A DNA stretch of 64,000 bases from assembly GCF_000520975.1 (NCBI RefSeq), contig NZ_JACB01000015.1, positions 186,001 through 250,000 on the forward strand, given 5' to 3'. The position numbers and the translations under genes are program-made. Below are positions 52,809-62,182 of the stretch, in pieces (positions within the stretch are counted from its first letter, which is position 1; every line of letters begins with the position of its first letter). The notes beneath the pieces are model-generated. The model had not been told where the DNA came from. It was given only the letters and a program-made list of their open reading frames with translations, and did no database searches. Origin of the DNA: Aquimarina megaterium XH134. GTDB lineage: Bacteria; Bacteroidota; Bacteroidia; Flavobacteriales; Flavobacteriaceae.

Positions 52809-53327
52809 TTATATTCCTGTGGCTCCTTTCGAAAGATTATCTAAAGCTTTGGAAACGATTGTTAAGACATCTTCTTTACCCGTAATCTCATGACGAAGTT
52901 TTAAAAATTCGGGATCATTGTACGAAACATTAACAACACCATTATCATCTTGCCATATTAGAATCTTTTGTGGAAGATCTAATCCAGTAATTTGAGAATT
53001 CTGCATTAAAGGAGTTCCTAATTTAGGATTACCAAACATGATTACTCGTGTGGGGTTCAATTCTAGATCTACAGATGCAGCATTAGCCTGGTGGTCTAAT
53101 TGCGCTATAATCTTCAGGTTAGGATTATTCGTAATAATTTCGACTAATGTATTATACGTATCTTCAAAGTTTTTAGAGCTTACTTTTGTGATTATGCCTT
53201 GCGCTTTGGTAATTTCCATCTCTTGTTGTGAATTCGTTTGTACATCTTTAGACGTGTTTTTTTGACTTTGATTACAAGATATCATCACTATCAAAAATAA
53301 AAACCCCAATACTTTATATGTTGTCAT
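52809..53327 (-). CDS. DUF302 lipoprotein
   Basis: 172 residues: lipobox VMISC, Ser/Gln-rich linker, then a DUF302 domain (SSKNFEDTYNTLVEIITNNPNLKIIAQLDHQANA; RVIMFGNPKLGTPLM; LPQKILIWQDDNG). The biochemical role of DUF302 is not established. It reads in the same direction as the outer-membrane receptor gene 50 nt upstream and may share its transcript. Confidence 0.82.
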   Translation of the reverse strand: MTTYKVLGFLFLIVMISCNQSQKNTSKDVQTNSQQEMEITKAQGIITKVSSKNFEDTYNTLVEIITNNPNLKIIAQLDHQANAASVDLELNPTRVIMFGNPKLGTPLMQNSQITGLDLPQKILIWQDDNGVVNVSYNDPEFLKLRHEITGKEDVLTIVSKALDNLSKGATGI

Positions 53328-53377
53328 TGCGTTTTTTTTAGATTACCTCTAATTGGTCGTAATCATCTATACTATAA

Positions 53378-56122
53378 TTACAGATTATATTTTATACTGA
53401 AAATCCAATAACGAGGCTGGATCACATAACTCGATGTGCTGTTATATAATTCATTAAAATTATCTTGATTGATACTTTTGGTATCCAGAATATTGGTTAT
53501 CGACAGTTTATACTCCCATTTACTATTAGGCTTTTGATAAAACAAATCTGCATCCCAAAAACTATATTCATTTAGAGTTGTTTTTGTATTGCGATAATCA
53601 TAATACCTATACGATGATTTTATCAAAAACCCTTTGGCAAAAGACCAATCTAATCTCGCAAATGGTTGACTTGTATAAAATGTGTTTTTGGCTCCGTTAT
53701 TATCATAATCATTAACTGTAAGACTATATCCTAAATCAAAATTAGGTCCTTTTTTAAAATTGGTTGACCATTCTGTACTATACACTTGTGTAAAACTTAC
53801 ACTTTCACTTGGGAGCGTATTTACAATATTATTAAAACTCGACCAACTTATATTTGCTCTCAGGCTTCCTTTTATTTTTCCAAACGTACGAGCAAAATTT
53901 CCGTTGGCAGAAAGTATTTGATCTTCCATATTAGAATTAATAGGTGTATCTACTCTATTTATTCCCGTAATCACACTCGTATTCTTAATAGGATTACGCC
54001 GATTGCTATACGATATCTGAGCAAAAATATTAGTGTAATTAAACATATTAAAATTAAAATAGTTTAATGAATAATTATCATATAATGAATTTTCTAGATT
54101 TCGGTTTCCCTGAAACAATGAATTATAATTATTAAACACATACCCAGTTGCCAAACGGTTAACATCTGTATACTCTGCTGTTATCGAATAATTAAATCGT
54201 AAACTTTCATTTTGCCTTAATTGAGCTAAAACAAAAAGATCTGGTAACACCTGCCATTCATTCTGAGTTATTTCGGTTCCCAATTGTTGATCTTTTAAGC
54301 TATAATTATGCACACTCACCCCGGGATTAAATGTAAAAATCCCTTTAATAAACTTATAATGCAAACCAGCATATAGATCATTAAAGCTATATTTTACATC
54401 GTTATTAAACTCATTGGCTTCAAAGTTATTTTGATTTCCATTATCCAAAATCTGAAAAATATTAGAATCAAAACTTTGAGTGCTTAGTGTACTTCCTAAT
54501 GTGAAATTGAGGTTACTTTTCTTATTTAACACATAATAATAATCCAGTTTTGCATCCAGCTTATTTGTTTTCACTTCTTTTTGTTGATTAATACTATAGT
54601 TTTCAGACTCTTCTAATGGATCAAAAGTATCTGTATCAGGAAGTAAAGGATTATTGATTTGTGTAAAAACTCCCCTAAAAGGAATTTCTGATCGTATTGC
54701 ATTATAAAAAGGATCTTCATTTTGAAATAGATGTTGTGCTTCTAATGAAAATATATGCTTTGTACCTAATGTATAATACGCATTCATATTTTGCTGGATC
54801 GAAAATGTAGAATTTTCAAGTTTTTCATTTATATCTTCAGAAACTGTTGGTCTTATAGATCGAAAAGCACCATCCTCCTTTTGCCTGGAAAGTTTTCCGA
54901 AGATATCATAATCTATTCTAAAATTGCTGTTAGGTCTATAACTTGCACTTAATTTTAATAAACCCAACTTACTTCGTTGCCAGGTGTTATCAATAGTTTC
55001 TTCTGTCGTGTTATCTGTAGGATCTGAAGTATCATCAATATATACTCTCTGTGTATTAGTGATCAAATCTACTCTGGTATCACTTGCGATTCCATATCCA
55101 CTAAGATCTAGTTTTTTATTGGCTGTAAGACTAAAGTTTGCCGCACCAAATTTGGTATCAACTTCATTAGCTCTATTATTTTGTAATGTAGCAAAAGCAA
55201 GATCATCTGTAGAAATGCTAAAAGACGTACCTCCACGACCTAAATTTCTAAAACCTCCTGTGAAATTAAAATAATCTCTCATCGTAAAAGGAACTTCGCC
55301 AATATCATTAATATCTGTAAGCACATTAATACTGTACTTTGGGCTATAATAAAACAGTTTAGGTTTTACGATATAGCGTTCTGTCTCTCCTACTCCAGAA
55401 CCTGCGGTTATATCACCGAACCAGAAGTTCTTTTTCCCTTCTTTTAATTTGATATTAATAGCTATCTGATCTTGCGAATTACGCAACCCACGCATTTGTC
55501 CTACGTCTTCATAATTACGTAACACCTCAACCTTATCCAGTGCATCAGCAGGGATATTTTCTGTTGCCAGTTTAGAATCTCCGTCAAAAAAGTCTTTCCC
55601 CTCTACCATTACCTTAGAAACAGTTTTACCTTCGACTTCAATTTCTCCATTTTCATTAACCTCTACTCCTGGTAGTTTTTCTAACACATCTCCCAATTTC
55701 TTTTCTGTACCATTCACAAAAGAATCGGTATTATACACCAAAGTATCTCCTTTTACTACTACTGGCATCTCATAAACAATTTCTACTTCGTCCAGGCTAT
55801 TTTCTTCGGATTTCATTTCAAAATCTGAAATCACATCTTTGGTAGTTACCGTAATTGATTTTGTTTCTGCGGTAAGACCGATAAAACTAACTTTTAGCAG
55901 ATATGTTTCATTATTAGGAACTGAAATTTTGTACCTACCCTGATCATTCGTGATACCATAACTAGTCATAGCATTATCTAACTTCTTATATGCAATTACA
56001 TTAGCCATTGCAATAGGATCACCTAATGAATCTTTAACAAAACCTGTAATTTGTACTTTTTGGGCAGTAGATGCCAGGGATATCCCTATAAGGAATACCA
56101 ATAGTCCTAATTTTTTATGCAT
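53378..56122 (-). CDS. TonB-dependent-receptor-like outer-membrane barrel
   Basis: 914 residues. Signal peptide ending STAQ, a carboxypeptidase-like beta domain (ITGFVKDSLGDPIAMANVIAYK, 25-110), a plug-like domain (VLEKLPGVEVNENGEIEVEG; MVEGKDFFDG), and an outer-membrane beta-barrel of the OMP_b-brl type ending YWIFSIKYNL. Such proteins paired with GLPGLI lipoproteins are frequent in Flavobacteriia; the cargo is unknown, metal or peptide being common guesses. Follows the GLPGLI gene by 112 nt. Confidence 0.85.
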   Translation of the reverse strand: MHKKLGLLVFLIGISLASTAQKVQITGFVKDSLGDPIAMANVIAYKKLDNAMTSYGITNDQGRYKISVPNNETYLLKVSFIGLTAETKSITVTTKDVISDFEMKSEENSLDEVEIVYEMPVVVKGDTLVYNTDSFVNGTEKKLGDVLEKLPGVEVNENGEIEVEGKTVSKVMVEGKDFFDGDSKLATENIPADALDKVEVLRNYEDVGQMRGLRNSQDQIAINIKLKEGKKNFWFGDITAGSGVGETERYIVKPKLFYYSPKYSINVLTDINDIGEVPFTMRDYFNFTGGFRNLGRGGTSFSISTDDLAFATLQNNRANEVDTKFGAANFSLTANKKLDLSGYGIASDTRVDLITNTQRVYIDDTSDPTDNTTEETIDNTWQRSKLGLLKLSASYRPNSNFRIDYDIFGKLSRQKEDGAFRSIRPTVSEDINEKLENSTFSIQQNMNAYYTLGTKHIFSLEAQHLFQNEDPFYNAIRSEIPFRGVFTQINNPLLPDTDTFDPLEESENYSINQQKEVKTNKLDAKLDYYYVLNKKSNLNFTLGSTLSTQSFDSNIFQILDNGNQNNFEANEFNNDVKYSFNDLYAGLHYKFIKGIFTFNPGVSVHNYSLKDQQLGTEITQNEWQVLPDLFVLAQLRQNESLRFNYSITAEYTDVNRLATGYVFNNYNSLFQGNRNLENSLYDNYSLNYFNFNMFNYTNIFAQISYSNRRNPIKNTSVITGINRVDTPINSNMEDQILSANGNFARTFGKIKGSLRANISWSSFNNIVNTLPSESVSFTQVYSTEWSTNFKKGPNFDLGYSLTVNDYDNNGAKNTFYTSQPFARLDWSFAKGFLIKSSYRYYDYRNTKTTLNEYSFWDADLFYQKPNSKWEYKLSITNILDTKSINQDNFNELYNSTSSYVIQPRYWIFSIKYNL

Positions 56123-56234
56123 TTTATAATGATTTTATCTATTTCTATAACCAGAGTTATAGAAACAGTAACTCTTGATGAAGAGTAGAGTTACTGTTGT
56201 CTAATTAGTATTGTGTTAGGTTAGAATATAAATT

Positions 56235-57059
56235 TTATCCTCCGATTCGAATTTCGAAATCTCCACTACCTCCTCGTGTATTCATTCTATCTCTCATTTC
56301 TTTCATTTTCTTTTCCATTGTTTTTTCAAATTTTTCTTCTGTAACAACCTTACCTTTTGTCGGTTCTTTAATATCAATTTTCTTTTTTGAATTCAACACC
56401 AATTTAGTACTTAGTATACTTTGATCCCCATCATTGATTTCTAATATCAAACCAGGAAGTCCCCAATAACTTCCGGGTCCATGAGAGATTGGTATCTCTG
56501 GTGTATACCAAGCCGTAATTGTAATTTCTTCTTCTTCAGGCTCTGTCATTTCTTCTTCACTATCAACACTAATTGTCATATTTCGCATACGCTGCCCCAT
56601 TCGTTTTGCCGTTGCTTTATAACACGTATAATTCCCTATTTTTTTTGTTTCATCCTCAAGCTTCCAATCTAATTTTTCCAGCTTGTCTTTTACCAGAAAT
56701 AGTTTACCCATCATATCTTGTTTTCTGGCAAAGCGTTTTTCTTTAATGTTTTTATACAAAACATTAGATGCTCCAGATCCTGCAATTACAATCTGAACCC
56801 CAGAGGCGGGTTGTGGTGCTCCCAAGCTTTCTTCTTCTTTGTATATCGATTCTGAAGTATTAAAATTTAATACATACTCTTTTTGAAATTGCTTTTTCAA
56901 CATCTCCTGAAGTTGTTTTTGCATATCAGCATTCATTTTAGAGTCTTCCATATTAAGATCCACTTTTCTATTGGTCTTATATGTTACAACACCCTGAAAA
57001 TCCTGGGCAAACAGGCTTTCAAACATAAATAGTGTTATCAATATTATAATTCGTACCAT
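56235..57059 (-). CDS. GLPGLI-family protein
   Basis: 274 residues with a signal peptide (ITLFMFESLFAQ) and the name-giving motif in WGLPGLILEIND. Met- and Glu-rich stretches (MNADMQKQLQEMLKK, EEEMTEPEEEE, MEKKMKEMRDRM) might bind metal, but that is speculative. First gene of a pair with the outer-membrane barrel, divergent from the two-component system. Confidence 0.88.
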   Translation of the reverse strand: MVRIIILITLFMFESLFAQDFQGVVTYKTNRKVDLNMEDSKMNADMQKQLQEMLKKQFQKEYVLNFNTSESIYKEEESLGAPQPASGVQIVIAGSGASNVLYKNIKEKRFARKQDMMGKLFLVKDKLEKLDWKLEDETKKIGNYTCYKATAKRMGQRMRNMTISVDSEEEMTEPEEEEITITAWYTPEIPISHGPGSYWGLPGLILEINDGDQSILSTKLVLNSKKKIDIKEPTKGKVVTEEKFEKTMEKKMKEMRDRMNTRGGSGDFEIRIGG

Positions 57060-57116
57060 GATTAGATTTTTTTGATTAATACACTACAAATATGAAAACT
57101 GAATCCTAACCAGAAG

Positions 57117-57142
57117 GTTAACCAGTGTTAACGTGTGTTAAC
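57117..57142 (+). promoter_or_regulatory. Three GTTAAC boxes at 10-bp spacing
   Basis: GTTAAC occurs at 57117, 57127 and 57137, one helical turn apart, between the GLPGLI gene and the histidine kinase promoter. OmpR-type regulators bind direct repeats of this spacing, so it is the likely operator of the response regulator at 58648. Confidence 0.65.
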
Positions 57143-57145
57143 CGA

Positions 57146-57178
57146 TTGGTTTTATATAAGATAAGAACCTTACTTTTG
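57146..57178 (+). promoter_or_regulatory. Promoter abutting the histidine kinase start codon
   Basis: TTG (57146-57148) and TACTTTTG (57171-57178), 22 nt apart. Four bases separate the box from the ATG at 57183, as at the PagL-like gene, so the mRNA may be leaderless. Confidence 0.6.
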
Positions 57179-57182
57179 AAGT

Positions 57183-58655
57183 ATGCGAAAAGGAAGCTAC
57201 AAGAATATATTATATTTTATCACTACTGTAATTGTAATTACATTAGGAATACAGGTGTATTGGAACTACAAGAACTATCAAATCGGAAAACAACAGTTAA
57301 TTAACGAGGTACAAATTAGCTTAGACAATGCCGTTAATCAATATTATACTAAACTTGCCGAGGAAAACACAATAGGATTTGTCTCAGATTCTACCAACCT
57401 TAAAAATTTCTTTGAAAAAGGAGATTTCAAAATATTATTGAAGAAAATAGATTCTGACACCATAAATTTCAAAAGATTCCAAATTCCGGATAGTATAGAT
57501 ATGACTGGTATCTCTATACTTAACAAACGGGAGCATAAACATAGAGAGAGTCGTAGACACATATCTGTAACGACCAATAGGTTTAATGATAGTACAAATC
57601 AAAATGACATATTTGAGCAACTGACTTCTAAAATTGTAGTTTCAATTACTCAAGATTCACTTCAACTGAAAAAAATAGATTCTTTGGTACAACAAGAATT
57701 TTTACGCAAAAAAATTGCTGTAGATTTTGGACTAAAGTTCAACGATACTTTGGGAGAAAAAAAAGAAACTAAAAGCGACATTATTAAATCTGCTATTTTG
57801 AGTACTTCTTCAAAATCGCTATACCTACCAAAAACAAGTTCGTTACAATTATTTTTTACTAATGAAAAACTAGTCATATTTAAGAAAAACTTAATTAGTA
57901 TTACCCTTTCTTTTTTATTAGTAAGTGCTGTGATTGCATGTCTTTTATTTTTACTAAAAATCATTAACCATCAAAAACATCTGGCTGCGCTTAAAAACGA
58001 TTTAATAAGTAATATCACACACGAATTTAAAACTCCTATTGCCACCATAAGTGCTGCCCTGGAAGGTATTCAAAATTTCAATCAGGAAAACGATCAGAAA
58101 AAGACAAAAAAGTATATCGAAATGTCTTCGGGTCAATTAAACAAACTTAATACCATGGTCGAAAAGATTCTAGAAACGGCCACATTAGACAGTGATGAAT
58201 TGCAATTAAATCTGGAAGAAACGAATTTAACAAAACTGATTCATACTATTGCAGAAAAACATAAGGTAAATTCACCCGAAAAGAATATAACCTTCACCAA
58301 TTCTCATGAGAATATTTGGAGAAAAATAGATGTATTTCACTTTGAAAATGCCATAAATAATATTGTTGATAATGCAATTAAATATGGAGGAAACACAGTG
58401 GGTATTAGTATTTTAAACGCAGATCCACATATCATCATAGAAATTAGAGATAATGGGACAGGATTAACCAAAGCTCATAAAGAGAAAATATTCGAGAAAT
58501 TCTATCGTGTACCTAAAGGAAATACGCACGACGTTAAAGGTTTTGGCATCGGTCTTTTTTATACCAAAACCATTATCGAAAAACATAAAGGAACTATACA
58601 ATTATCATTAGATCAAGGATTAACCAATTTCAAAATTACTTTACCTAATGGCTGA
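57183..58655 (+). CDS. Membrane sensor histidine kinase
   Basis: 490 residues: membrane helix 1 (about 9-27), a periplasmic sensor region with no named domain (28-236), helix 2 (237-260), then HisKA with H280 in NITHEFKTP and HATPase (NIVDNAIKYGG, IRDNGTGL, GFGIGLFYTK). Overlaps the response regulator gene by 8 nt. Divergent from the GLPGLI/barrel pair, its probable target. Confidence 0.92.
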   Translation: MRKGSYKNILYFITTVIVITLGIQVYWNYKNYQIGKQQLINEVQISLDNAVNQYYTKLAEENTIGFVSDSTNLKNFFEKGDFKILLKKIDSDTINFKRFQIPDSIDMTGISILNKREHKHRESRRHISVTTNRFNDSTNQNDIFEQLTSKIVVSITQDSLQLKKIDSLVQQEFLRKKIAVDFGLKFNDTLGEKKETKSDIIKSAILSTSSKSLYLPKTSSLQLFFTNEKLVIFKKNLISITLSFLLVSAVIACLLFLLKIINHQKHLAALKNDLISNITHEFKTPIATISAALEGIQNFNQENDQKKTKKYIEMSSGQLNKLNTMVEKILETATLDSDELQLNLEETNLTKLIHTIAEKHKVNSPEKNITFTNSHENIWRKIDVFHFENAINNIVDNAIKYGGNTVGISILNADPHIIIEIRDNGTGLTKAHKEKIFEKFYRVPKGNTHDVKGFGIGLFYTKTIIEKHKGTIQLSLDQGLTNFKITLPNG

Positions 58656-59328
58656 AACAATCGAAATACTACTTGCAGAAGATGAACCTTCTCTAGGTCA
58701 AATCATTAAGGAGAGCCTGGAAACCAGAAGTTTTAAAGTACACCTGGCTAAAAATGGTGAAGAAGCCTATGATGTATACAAATCTGTACAGCCCAAACTG
58801 CTTGTTCTGGACGTTATGATGCCTAAAAAAGATGGCTTTACGCTCGCCAAAGAAATTCGACAAGAAGATAGCACCATTCCTATCATATTTCTTACAGCTA
58901 AGTCTCAAACACAAGATGTAGTAGAAGGATTTACCATTGGTGGTAATGATTACCTAAAAAAACCTTTTAGTATGGAAGAATTGATCGTAAGAATCAATAA
59001 TTTATTACATCGTATTACCTTACAACAGAGTGCAGAAATTATTAGTATTGGTGCCTATACTTTCGATTTCCCTAAGCAATTACTTACCTACAAAGAAGAA
59101 ACATCACAACTTACACATAGAGAAGCCCACCTGCTGTTTCACCTTATCAAAAACAAAAATCAAGTACTGGATCGTTCTATAATTCTTAAAAAACTTTGGG
59201 GTGATGATGATTTCTTTAGTGGTAGAAGTATGGATGTATTTATCACTAAACTTCGCAAAAAACTAAAGCAAGACGAATCCATTCAAATTATTAATGTAAG
59301 AGGATATGGGTATAAACTAGTATGCTAA
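58648..59328 (+). CDS. OmpR-family response regulator
   Basis: 226 residues: receiver with phosphoacceptor D55 (LVLDVMMP) and a winged-helix DNA-binding domain (about 130-226, LTHREAHLLFHLIKN; SMDVFITKLRKKL; IINVRGYGYKLV). Partner of the preceding kinase. The three GTTAAC boxes upstream suggest auto-regulation and control of the GLPGLI pair. Confidence 0.93.
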   Translation: MAETIEILLAEDEPSLGQIIKESLETRSFKVHLAKNGEEAYDVYKSVQPKLLVLDVMMPKKDGFTLAKEIRQEDSTIPIIFLTAKSQTQDVVEGFTIGGNDYLKKPFSMEELIVRINNLLHRITLQQSAEIISIGAYTFDFPKQLLTYKEETSQLTHREAHLLFHLIKNKNQVLDRSIILKKLWGDDDFFSGRSMDVFITKLRKKLKQDESIQIINVRGYGYKLVC

Positions 59329-59501
59329 AATCAATTTTTATACGTTATTTAATATTGATTAAACAAGCACTTAGGTTTTTAAAATATGCATCTTACCGAA
59401 ATTCTTTTCCATCCTTTTTATGTTACTCATAAAATCCACTATATTTACGTCCGAACTTTATCACACATTTTTACAAAACCCCTCAAGAAAAATAATCAAC
59501 T

Positions 59502-60116
59502 ATGCATATAGCAATAGCTGGAAATATCGGAGCCGGAAAAACTACATTGACCCGATTACTTGCTAAACATTATAAATGGGAAGCTCATTTTGAAGATGTA
59601 TTAGAGAACCCTTATCTAGAGGATTTTTATAATAAGATGGAGCGTTGGTCTTTTAATCTTCAGATTTATTTCCTTAATAGTCGTTTTAGACAAATATTAG
59701 ATATTCGTGAAAGCGGAAAAGATATTATCCAGGATAGAACGATCTATGAGGATGCATACATTTTTGCTCCAAACTTACATGCAATGGGGCTTATGACCAA
59801 TCGCGATTTTGAAAACTACAGGTCACTTTTTGACCTTATGGAAAATGTAGTAGAAGGTCCTGATTTACTAATTTATCTTAGAAGTAGTATTCCTAACCTG
59901 GTAAATCAGATTCATAAACGTGGGCGTGAATATGAAAATACAATTAGTATTGATTATCTAAGCAGGCTTAATGAACGATATGAAGCCTGGGCGCATGATT
60001 ATGATAAAGGCAACCTTCTTATTGTAGATGTAGACAATATCAATTTTGTAGATAACCCCGAGGATTTGGGCAATATTATAAATCGTATTGATGCCGAGTT
60101 AAACGGGTTGTTCTAA
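59502..60116 (+). CDS. Deoxynucleoside kinase
   Basis: P-loop kinase of the dNK/dCK/dGK type: GNIGAGKTT (7-15), the ERWSFNLQIYFL substrate helix, DRTIYEDAYIFA, and the lid RGREYE. Phosphorylates deoxynucleosides for salvage. 204 residues. Followed 14 nt later by a DUF2461 gene, probably one transcript. Confidence 0.9.
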   Translation: MHIAIAGNIGAGKTTLTRLLAKHYKWEAHFEDVLENPYLEDFYNKMERWSFNLQIYFLNSRFRQILDIRESGKDIIQDRTIYEDAYIFAPNLHAMGLMTNRDFENYRSLFDLMENVVEGPDLLIYLRSSIPNLVNQIHKRGREYENTISIDYLSRLNERYEAWAHDYDKGNLLIVDVDNINFVDNPEDLGNIINRIDAELNGLF

Positions 60117-60130
60117 TTCTTTGGATCAAG

Positions 60131-60787
60131 ATGGATTTTAATGCGCTCTTTCAGTTTTTACAAGATTTACAGGCCAATAATCATAAAGAATGGATGGATG
60201 CTAATAGAAAACAGTATCAAACTATTCGTAATTCATTTATACAATGGCTAGATGAATTAGATGGGAAATTGGCCGCAATAGATCCAAATTACTATCCTAC
60301 TTCAGGCAAAAAAGGTATTAATCGTATTAATAACAATTTACTTTTTCACCCAAATAAACCGGTTTATAAAGATCATTTTGCAGCAGGACTAGATCAACGT
60401 ACCAAACAAGGTGATTTTTATATCCAAATTGGGATTAACGAATGTGAGTTAGCTGGCGGTTACTGGAGACCAGAAAACAAAATGCTAAATAGTATTCGAG
60501 AAGCAATTGATTATAATGGTGAAGAACTGGTGAAAATTTTAAACAAAAAAAGCTTTAAACAGACCTTTGGAGGGATGTATTTAGATAAAGACAAACTAAA
60601 AACTACTCCTAAAGGATACTCTTCTGATCATGAATATATTGACTTGCTACGCCATAGAACATTTGCCGTTATTCATCCTCTAAATCAAAAAGATATACTG
60701 AGAGATGATTTTATGGATAAAGTGATTACTGTATATAAAGAAATGCTTCCGTTTAGACGATATTTTAATCAGGCCGTTACCGTATAG
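60131..60787 (+). CDS. DUF2461 family protein
   Basis: 218 residues. Typical stretches: FLQDLQANNHKEWMDANRKQYQ, RINRDI-like RINNNLLFHPNKPVYKDHFAAGL, and GGYWRPE. Widespread (TIGR02453-like), cytosolic, function unknown. No link to the kinase beyond the operon. Confidence 0.88.
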   Translation: MDFNALFQFLQDLQANNHKEWMDANRKQYQTIRNSFIQWLDELDGKLAAIDPNYYPTSGKKGINRINNNLLFHPNKPVYKDHFAAGLDQRTKQGDFYIQIGINECELAGGYWRPENKMLNSIREAIDYNGEELVKILNKKSFKQTFGGMYLDKDKLKTTPKGYSSDHEYIDLLRHRTFAVIHPLNQKDILRDDFMDKVITVYKEMLPFRRYFNQAVTV

Positions 60788-60792
60788 CTAAA

Positions 60793-60822
60793 AATAAAAA
60801 TCAACGATTCTTTGTTGTTTTT
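60793..60822. terminator. Weak hairpin between convergent genes
   Basis: AAAAATCAAC and GTTGTTTTT can pair with one mismatch, in the 48-bp gap between the DUF2461 and Kdo transferase stops. Confidence 0.4.
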
Positions 60823-60835
60823 CAGCTTTTTTATT

Positions 60836-62077
60836 TTAATTAATTTTCTTAGTTAAATATGCCATAATCATTGCCGTAGCTCCAGTATTACTATTGATAA
60901 AGTGACCAGAAATCATTCCTGTTTTTTCTCTAAACTTTTTACCCTCGACAAGCTTATTTAGTACCTGGTTAAATTCATCAGCACTTGAAACCGAAAATAG
61001 CCCAGCCAACTTTTGAAGCTGCTTGGCCTCTCTAAATTTTTCAAAATTTTTACCGATAACAATAGGGATTCCGAAAGTTGCTGGTTCTAAAATATTATGT
61101 AATCCCCCTGTTCCCATAGCTCCACCAACATATGCTATATCTGCATAACTGTATACCCGAGACAAGTATCCTATTGTATTCACTATGAACACCTGCTGAT
61201 CTTTTAGCACTTTTCCTTCTTTTTCAGAATATAAAACGGTTTTCTTTTTAATCTTTCGTTTTAATGTATTTGTGCTATTATCTTTTATTTCGTGAGGAGC
61301 AATAATAAAACAAACCTTATCCGAAGCTTCGTTTATATAATCCATAAAAACCTCTTCGTCTTCTGGCCATGAGCTTCCCATTACTATACAAAGTCGCTCA
61401 TTAATAAATTCTGAAATAAAATCAACATGATTATCCATTTCTATTTGGTGTGACACACGATCAAAACGTGTATCTCCACTCAATGTAACGTTGGCAAAAC
61501 CTTGTTTTTCTATTAGTGTTTGTGATATTTTATCCTGAACAAAAAAGTGATCTACGGTCTGCAATGTTTTTCTCATAAAACCACCATACCATTTAAAAAA
61601 TGCCTGATCTTCTCTAAATGTAGCAGATATAAATACTGCTGGAACATTTCTGTTTTGCAATACTTTTAGGTAATTAGGCCAAAACTCATATTTCACAAAA
61701 ACAGCAAGTTCGGGTTTTACCAATTGAATAAACCGAATAGCATTTGCATTTGTATCTATAGGCAGATATACAATAATATCAGCCAGTGTACTATTTTTTT
61801 TAGCTTCGTAACCAGAAGGAGAAAAAAAAGTAACCAATACTTTATGATCCGAATATTTTTTCTTTAACCCCTCTATTACCGGAACACCTTGCTCATATTC
61901 TCCCAAAGATGCACAATGAAACCAGAGAATACGATCTTGAGAAGGGAAATGCTGCTCAAGAGTTTCGAAAACTGTTTTCCTTCCATTAGCAAATAATTTA
62001 AGTTTAGGACTTAATAGACCTATTACAGGAAGTATGCTATTAAATATTGCAATAAAGATGTTATATAAAATGCCCAA
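60836..62077 (-). CDS. waaA: Kdo (3-deoxy-D-manno-octulosonate) transferase
   Basis: GT-B glycosyltransferase that adds Kdo to lipid A precursor at the inner membrane. One N-terminal hydrophobic anchor, the catalytic HCASLGEYEQ region, FVKYEFWPNYL, and the CMP-Kdo loop GGAMGTGGLHNILEPA are diagnostic. 413 residues, full length. Confidence 0.93.
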   Translation of the reverse strand: MGILYNIFIAIFNSILPVIGLLSPKLKLFANGRKTVFETLEQHFPSQDRILWFHCASLGEYEQGVPVIEGLKKKYSDHKVLVTFFSPSGYEAKKNSTLADIIVYLPIDTNANAIRFIQLVKPELAVFVKYEFWPNYLKVLQNRNVPAVFISATFREDQAFFKWYGGFMRKTLQTVDHFFVQDKISQTLIEKQGFANVTLSGDTRFDRVSHQIEMDNHVDFISEFINERLCIVMGSSWPEDEEVFMDYINEASDKVCFIIAPHEIKDNSTNTLKRKIKKKTVLYSEKEGKVLKDQQVFIVNTIGYLSRVYSYADIAYVGGAMGTGGLHNILEPATFGIPIVIGKNFEKFREAKQLQKLAGLFSVSSADEFNQVLNKLVEGKKFREKTGMISGHFINSNTGATAMIMAYLTKKIN

Positions 62078-62130
62078 AAATGATAATTTTTATGAAATGC
62101 TAAAATACATTTCTTTTATCTAAAATTACA

Positions 62131-62161
62131 TTGACAATAGTATCAATATTTTGTACTTTCG
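62131..62161 (+). promoter_or_regulatory. Probable promoter of the sugar aminotransferase
   Basis: TTG (62131-62133) and TACTTTCG (62154-62161), 20 nt apart. The -7 box differs from the consensus at one base. Confidence 0.4.
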
Positions 62162-62182
62162 TGAGGTTACAATAAAACATTT

